Source: Peromyscus leucopus
Taxonomy: Eukaryota; Chordata; Mammalia; Rodentia; Cricetidae
Direction of reading: 5' to 3'
DNA length: 64,000 bases
Assembly: GCF_004664715.2 (NCBI RefSeq)
Contig: NC_051065.1
Location: 146,029,987-146,093,986, forward strand
The notes beneath the pieces are model-generated. The model made no database searches, was not told the origin of the DNA, and worked only from the letters and a program-made list of their open reading frames with translations. This document shows, in pieces, positions 61,601-64,000 of the stretch. A program made the position numbers and the translations under genes. Position 1 is the stretch's first letter; each line of letters opens with the position of its first letter.

Positions 61601-64000
61601 GATCACTTCCAATTCTCAGCTTTCTGGATGGAAGAACAGGTATCCCATCTTTCCCACTGGAAAGACAATCCTGCTGCTTAATGTTCCTGGTTTCTCCGGA
61701 GATCTGTAGGCACAAGGACCTTCATACTATGCTCCCAATACTCCTGGGGGGCAGCAGCCAACCAAGGGCAGGCAGAGGGAACCGTTCAATCACAATGTGC
61801 AATCACTGGCTTGCAGGGGTGATGAGGAGCAAACCAAGGGGGCAGGGGTGTGGCTCTGAGGTACAGCACTTGCTAGTACATGTAAGACCCTAGGTTGAAT
61901 TCTTAGCTCTATTTTAAAAAAGAAAAAAAGCATGCTAGCCTGTCACTGACTTTCCAGAAAGTGCACCATTTTATGACTTATCAGTAGACACTTACCCGAA
62001 CACCTTGGGACACTGACAAGTTTCTAACCCCACAAACTACCTTCACCCTCAGGCTTCAGGCTCCTCTGCAGGCCTTATTCAGATGCCTCTACAATCTTAC
62101 TCCTCATTCATTTCTCCAGCTCCCCCCAAAGTACAACTGAACTTGGCAAACAAGGATCTGCCACCCTCCCTCATCTGCAGTGTCACGGGCTATTACCCTC
62201 TGGATGTGGTGGTGACATGGATTCGAGAGGACCCGGGTGGAATTCCAGCCCAAGTCTCTGGTGCCACCTTCTCCAGCCTCAGGCAAAGCATGATGGGAAC
62301 CTACAGCATCTCTTCCACCGTGATGGCTGAGCCTGTCCCCACAGGCGCCACTTACATCTGCCAAGTTAGCCACGTCTCCCTGGAGGAGCCCCTCCGAGTC
62401 AGCATGACGGTTGTCCCCGACTCAGGTACTGGGAGTGTCCCATCTCTTCCTCCGTACTTCCTCCACTTCCAGGTCCTCTTCAGCCATGTGCTGATGCCCG
62501 TGCACTTGCTCCGTTAACCTCCACACTCTTGACTTACCTTTCCAGAGTGGCACCTCTACCACTACAAATCCTCAGCCTCCAAATAATAAGCTTGGGCTGG
62601 AGGGGGGTGCGGGGAGCTGGGGGCGGGGTGCTGCTCCGTTCCACTAGGAGTTAGTACAGCTGGAGAGAGACAGTGAGCAGGCAGGGAAGAACAGCACTTG
62701 AGCCCAGCTAGGTAGTTCAGCAGGAAGGGAGCCCTGAAGACCGAGCACAGTCCATGTGAAAATCAGACTGTACAATAGCCTGCAGAGAACTGAGGGAACA
62801 TGACGATAGCCGAGGGAGTATGAGAGAGAGGGCGAGAGGCGATGACATTTCAAGGTAGTTACATCTGCACATGTATGTGACCAAACACTGTAAACTCAGC
62901 TCTCGAGATTGATTTTAATATTTGATGTGTTTTGAGTGTTTTGCCTGACTATAAGTGCACCACATGCATGCAGTGCTCACTGATGCCGGAAGCGGGCATC
63001 AGACCCTCGGGAACTGGAGTTACACATGGTTGTCAGCCACCATGTGGGTGCTGGGAATCGAACCCCAGGTCCTCTACAAGAGCAACGAAAGCTCTTATCT
63101 GCCTAGGCAACTCTCCACCCGCAATGTGCTCCACTTTTAAGTAGGATGTCACGCATTACACCCATTTATTCTTGGAAATGGGTCTTACTGTTATTCAGGC
63201 CAGCCTCAAACTCCTCTGCCCAAGCAATCCTCCTACTCAGCCTCCTAAAGAGCTGGGACTACAGATACCATCACTGTGATCAGCACTCCTCTTACAGATG
63301 AGTGAGCTGGCATTTGCAGACACTGAGCAGTTTGCCCAAGGTTCTCTACCAGCAAAGAGTGAAAGAGAAAATGTAACCAGCAGGCACGCTGAATGTCCTT
63401 ACAAGTTTGCACCCCATAATCTCAACGGGCCACACACTAGAACTTCATCCCAAAGGCCACAGAATGCTGCAGTTTTAAGCAGGAGAGGATGTGCACCTCA
63501 AAATGAAAGTATCGGAGAGTCCAGAACATCATTTGGTTGCTCAGCAGACTATGAGCTTCCCCAAAACTCAAGTTTTGTTTTAGTTCACATCGTTCCCCAG
63601 CTATTTGCCGTTAGTCACTAGTACAACCTCGGTCTCTTTTGAAAACCTTTTCAGATGTCCGAGGTGGAAAGGGGCGTAGTGGTGTGTGCCCGTAATCACG
63701 GCACGAGAGGGCTGCAGCAGGAGTCCAAGTTCAAAGCCAGTCTGGATGCCAGGAAGAGCCTGTCTCAGAACAACATAGTCCTGATGTGAGATGAGGCAGG
63801 ACAGTAACACACAGATGTGGCGGTCTGGAACAGCGCCGGTGCTGCTGCGTGCCTGGGCCCAGGGCCTCCAGTGAGGGTTCCCAAGCACCCACCCCAGAGC
63901 TCGCCTCCTAAGCGGAGGGTACTCTAGGGTAAGGGCTCAGCATGTGCCTCTCTGCTCACTCTCCCCACAGAGCAGAGAACAGCCTTTGGAGTCGTCTGCG
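57134..64000 (+). CDS. Tapbpl: TAP-binding-protein-like (TAPBPR), partial at right edge
   Basis: A tapasin homologue that edits peptides on MHC class I in the ER/cis-Golgi without joining the loading complex. Exons are 57134-57197, 57917-58144, 58261-58533, 60795-61133, 62120-62425 and 63971 onward, all phase 1, giving the first 413 residues (human 468). A leader (1-21) is followed by the tapasin-type N-terminal domain (22-188). An IgV domain (189-301) has SLHCGF and EGTYICQ cysteines. An IgC1 domain (302-403) has LICSVTGYYPLD and the YICQVSH signature. The membrane segment begins in exon 6 and is cut by the window end. No disruption is seen. An ISRE-like promoter motif fits known interferon induction. 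Confidence 0.95.
57357..57401. repeat. (CA)n microsatellite, Tapbpl intron 1
   Basis: Pure CA run. Confidence 0.98.
57639..57674. repeat. Poly(T) run, Tapbpl intron 1
   Basis: Two T-runs separated by a G. Confidence 0.95.
57917..58144 (+). CDS. Tapbpl: Tapbpl coding exon 2 (N-terminal domain, scoop loop)
   Basis: After CCCTGCAG reads EPPTAERRQPTDIVLDC to PPIIFEAS; donor GTAAAA. It contains the loop TEDRHRGAFASSGGRE, matching the human loop that reaches toward the class I F pocket, with Phe at the position of human Leu30. Confidence 0.94.
58261..58533 (+). CDS. Tapbpl: Tapbpl coding exon 3
   Basis: After TTCTCCCCAG reads VDSVQIPQAEALLHADC to LPLSPQGTVRTA; donor GTGAGA. This is the rest of the tapasin-like N-terminal domain. 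Confidence 0.95.
58597..58686. repeat. (GT)n/(CG)(CA)n microsatellite, Tapbpl intron 3
   Basis: GT runs broken by GCGCG, ending in a CA run. The GTn and CAn parts are mutually complementary and can form a hairpin. Confidence 0.97.
58700..59010. other. Tapbpl intron 3, B3-like remnant and unassigned sequence
   Basis: GTGGAGGTCAGAGGACAACTG and CCAGGGACTGAACTCTGC (58698-58770) look like an antisense B3 3' part joined to the GT run; the remainder is unassigned. Confidence 0.55.
59015..59190 (+). mobile_element. B1 SINE with target duplication
   Basis: AGCCGGGCAGTGGTGGCAC to the AAATAAATAAATAA tail. AAAATCATCAGGTA on both sides. Confidence 0.96.
59440..59605 (+). mobile_element. Rodent LINE-1 3'UTR end
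   Basis: A guanine-rich polypurine stretch (GGGAGGGAAGGGGAGGAG and similar) followed by ATGCAAAATAAATGAAAATA and an A-tail is the typical rodent L1 3' end. Confidence 0.7.
59798..59975 (-). mobile_element. B4-like SINE
   Basis: TTGATCCTTGAGCCTTGTGC (antisense ID part), GGGGATCTCACCAAGGTGCCC (antisense B1 part). Confidence 0.65.
60086..60245 (+). mobile_element. B1 SINE with target duplication
   Basis: GCCAAGCTGTGGTGGTGCAC plus A-tail. ACCTACAAATAA and CCCTACAAATAA flank it. Confidence 0.94.
60558..60650 (+). mobile_element. B1/B4-like SINE fragment
   Basis: GCTGGGTGGGGTTGTGCACATTTGC, GAAGCAGGAGGATCGTGAG. Confidence 0.65.
60795..61133 (+). CDS. Tapbpl: Tapbpl coding exon 4 (IgV domain)
   Basis: After CTCCACAG reads VELQVTSETQSL to QIIPLDIL; donor GTAAGG. 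One exon equals one V-type Ig domain, with the Cys pair in SLHCGF and TYICQ. Confidence 0.95.
61134..62119. other. Tapbpl intron 4
   Basis: Mostly unassigned. An ID-like element is at 61842-61930. No extra exon recognised. Confidence 0.55.
61842..61930 (+). mobile_element. ID SINE
   Basis: CAGGGGTGTGGCTCTGAGGTAC, CCTAGGTTGAATTCTTAGC, A-rich tail. Confidence 0.7.
62120..62425 (+). CDS. Tapbpl: Tapbpl coding exon 5 (IgC1 domain)
   Basis: After TTTCTCCAG reads APPKVQLNLANKDL to VSMTVVPDS; donor GTACTG. One exon equals one C1-set Ig domain with the YICQVSH signature. Confidence 0.95.
62426..62910. other. 5' part of Tapbpl intron 5, unassigned
   Basis: No repeat or exon recognised. Confidence 0.5.
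62912..63121 (-). mobile_element. B2 SINE
   Basis: GGAACTGGAGTTACACATGG, GGTGCTGGGAATCGAACCCC. Confidence 0.9.
63176..63290 (-). mobile_element. Old B1-related SINE
   Basis: AGGCCAGCCTCAAACTCCTC, AAAGAGCTGGGACTACAG. Confidence 0.65.
63668..63780 (+). mobile_element. Old B1-related SINE
   Basis: GGGGCGTAGTGGTGTGTGCCC, AGTTCAAAGCCAGTCTGG. Confidence 0.65.
63971..64000 (+). CDS. Tapbpl: Tapbpl coding exon 6, truncated by window end
   Basis: After CTCCCCACAG reads EQRTAFGVVC, matching the juxtamembrane start of the human protein (ERRTALGVIF). The rest lies outside. Confidence 0.88.

Overview
This is mammalian nuclear DNA from a myomorph rodent. It is packed with B1, B2, B4 and ID SINEs, and many B1 copies have the longer 'ggaaaggcgcaaagctacacagagaaa' type of 3' half that I associate with cricetids (hamster, vole, deer mouse). 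Species cannot be fixed from the sequence alone. There is nothing prokaryotic here: no operons, CRISPR arrays or phage genes.

Three protein-coding genes can be reconstructed, all on the + strand. (1) An alpha-tubulin gene, Tuba3-type (five coding exons, 10956-18998, 450 codons), starts in a CpG-rich promoter with three CCAAT boxes. (2) Cd27 (six coding exons, 49201-55445, 255 codons) encodes a T/B-cell TNF-receptor family costimulator. (3) Tapbpl (TAPBPR), an MHC class I peptide editor, begins at 57134 and runs off the right edge in its sixth coding exon. The order tubulin - Cd27 - Tapbpl matches my recollection of the mouse chromosome 6 / human 12p13 immune cluster, where Ltbr would lie to the left and Vamp1 to the right.

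Layout: 1-10.4 kb is intergenic and repeat-derived. It holds LTR-like and L1-like pieces, a hAT MITE with its target duplication, and a long inverted repeat enclosing a B1. 10.4-11.1 kb is the CpG island. 11-19 kb is the tubulin gene. 19-49 kb is a gene desert of nested repeats, with one truncated Rpl10-like processed pseudogene, a 23-bp minisatellite and several microsatellites. 49-56 kb is Cd27 with a B2 in or just beyond its 3'UTR. 56.1-57.1 kb is the Tapbpl promoter with an ISRE-like element. 57.1-64 kb is Tapbpl.

Cd27 and Tapbpl are functionally related only broadly, as adaptive immune genes; the tubulin gene is a housekeeping/testis-type paralogue inserted in the cluster. I found no new multi-gene system. 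The most useful leads are the recurrent LTR-like family with NF-Y-type CCAAT motifs (six or more copies), the 93-bp-arm inverted repeat, the Tapbpl ISRE, a C30 homopolymer in Cd27 intron 5, and the Leu-to-Phe change at the presumed TAPBPR scoop-loop tip.
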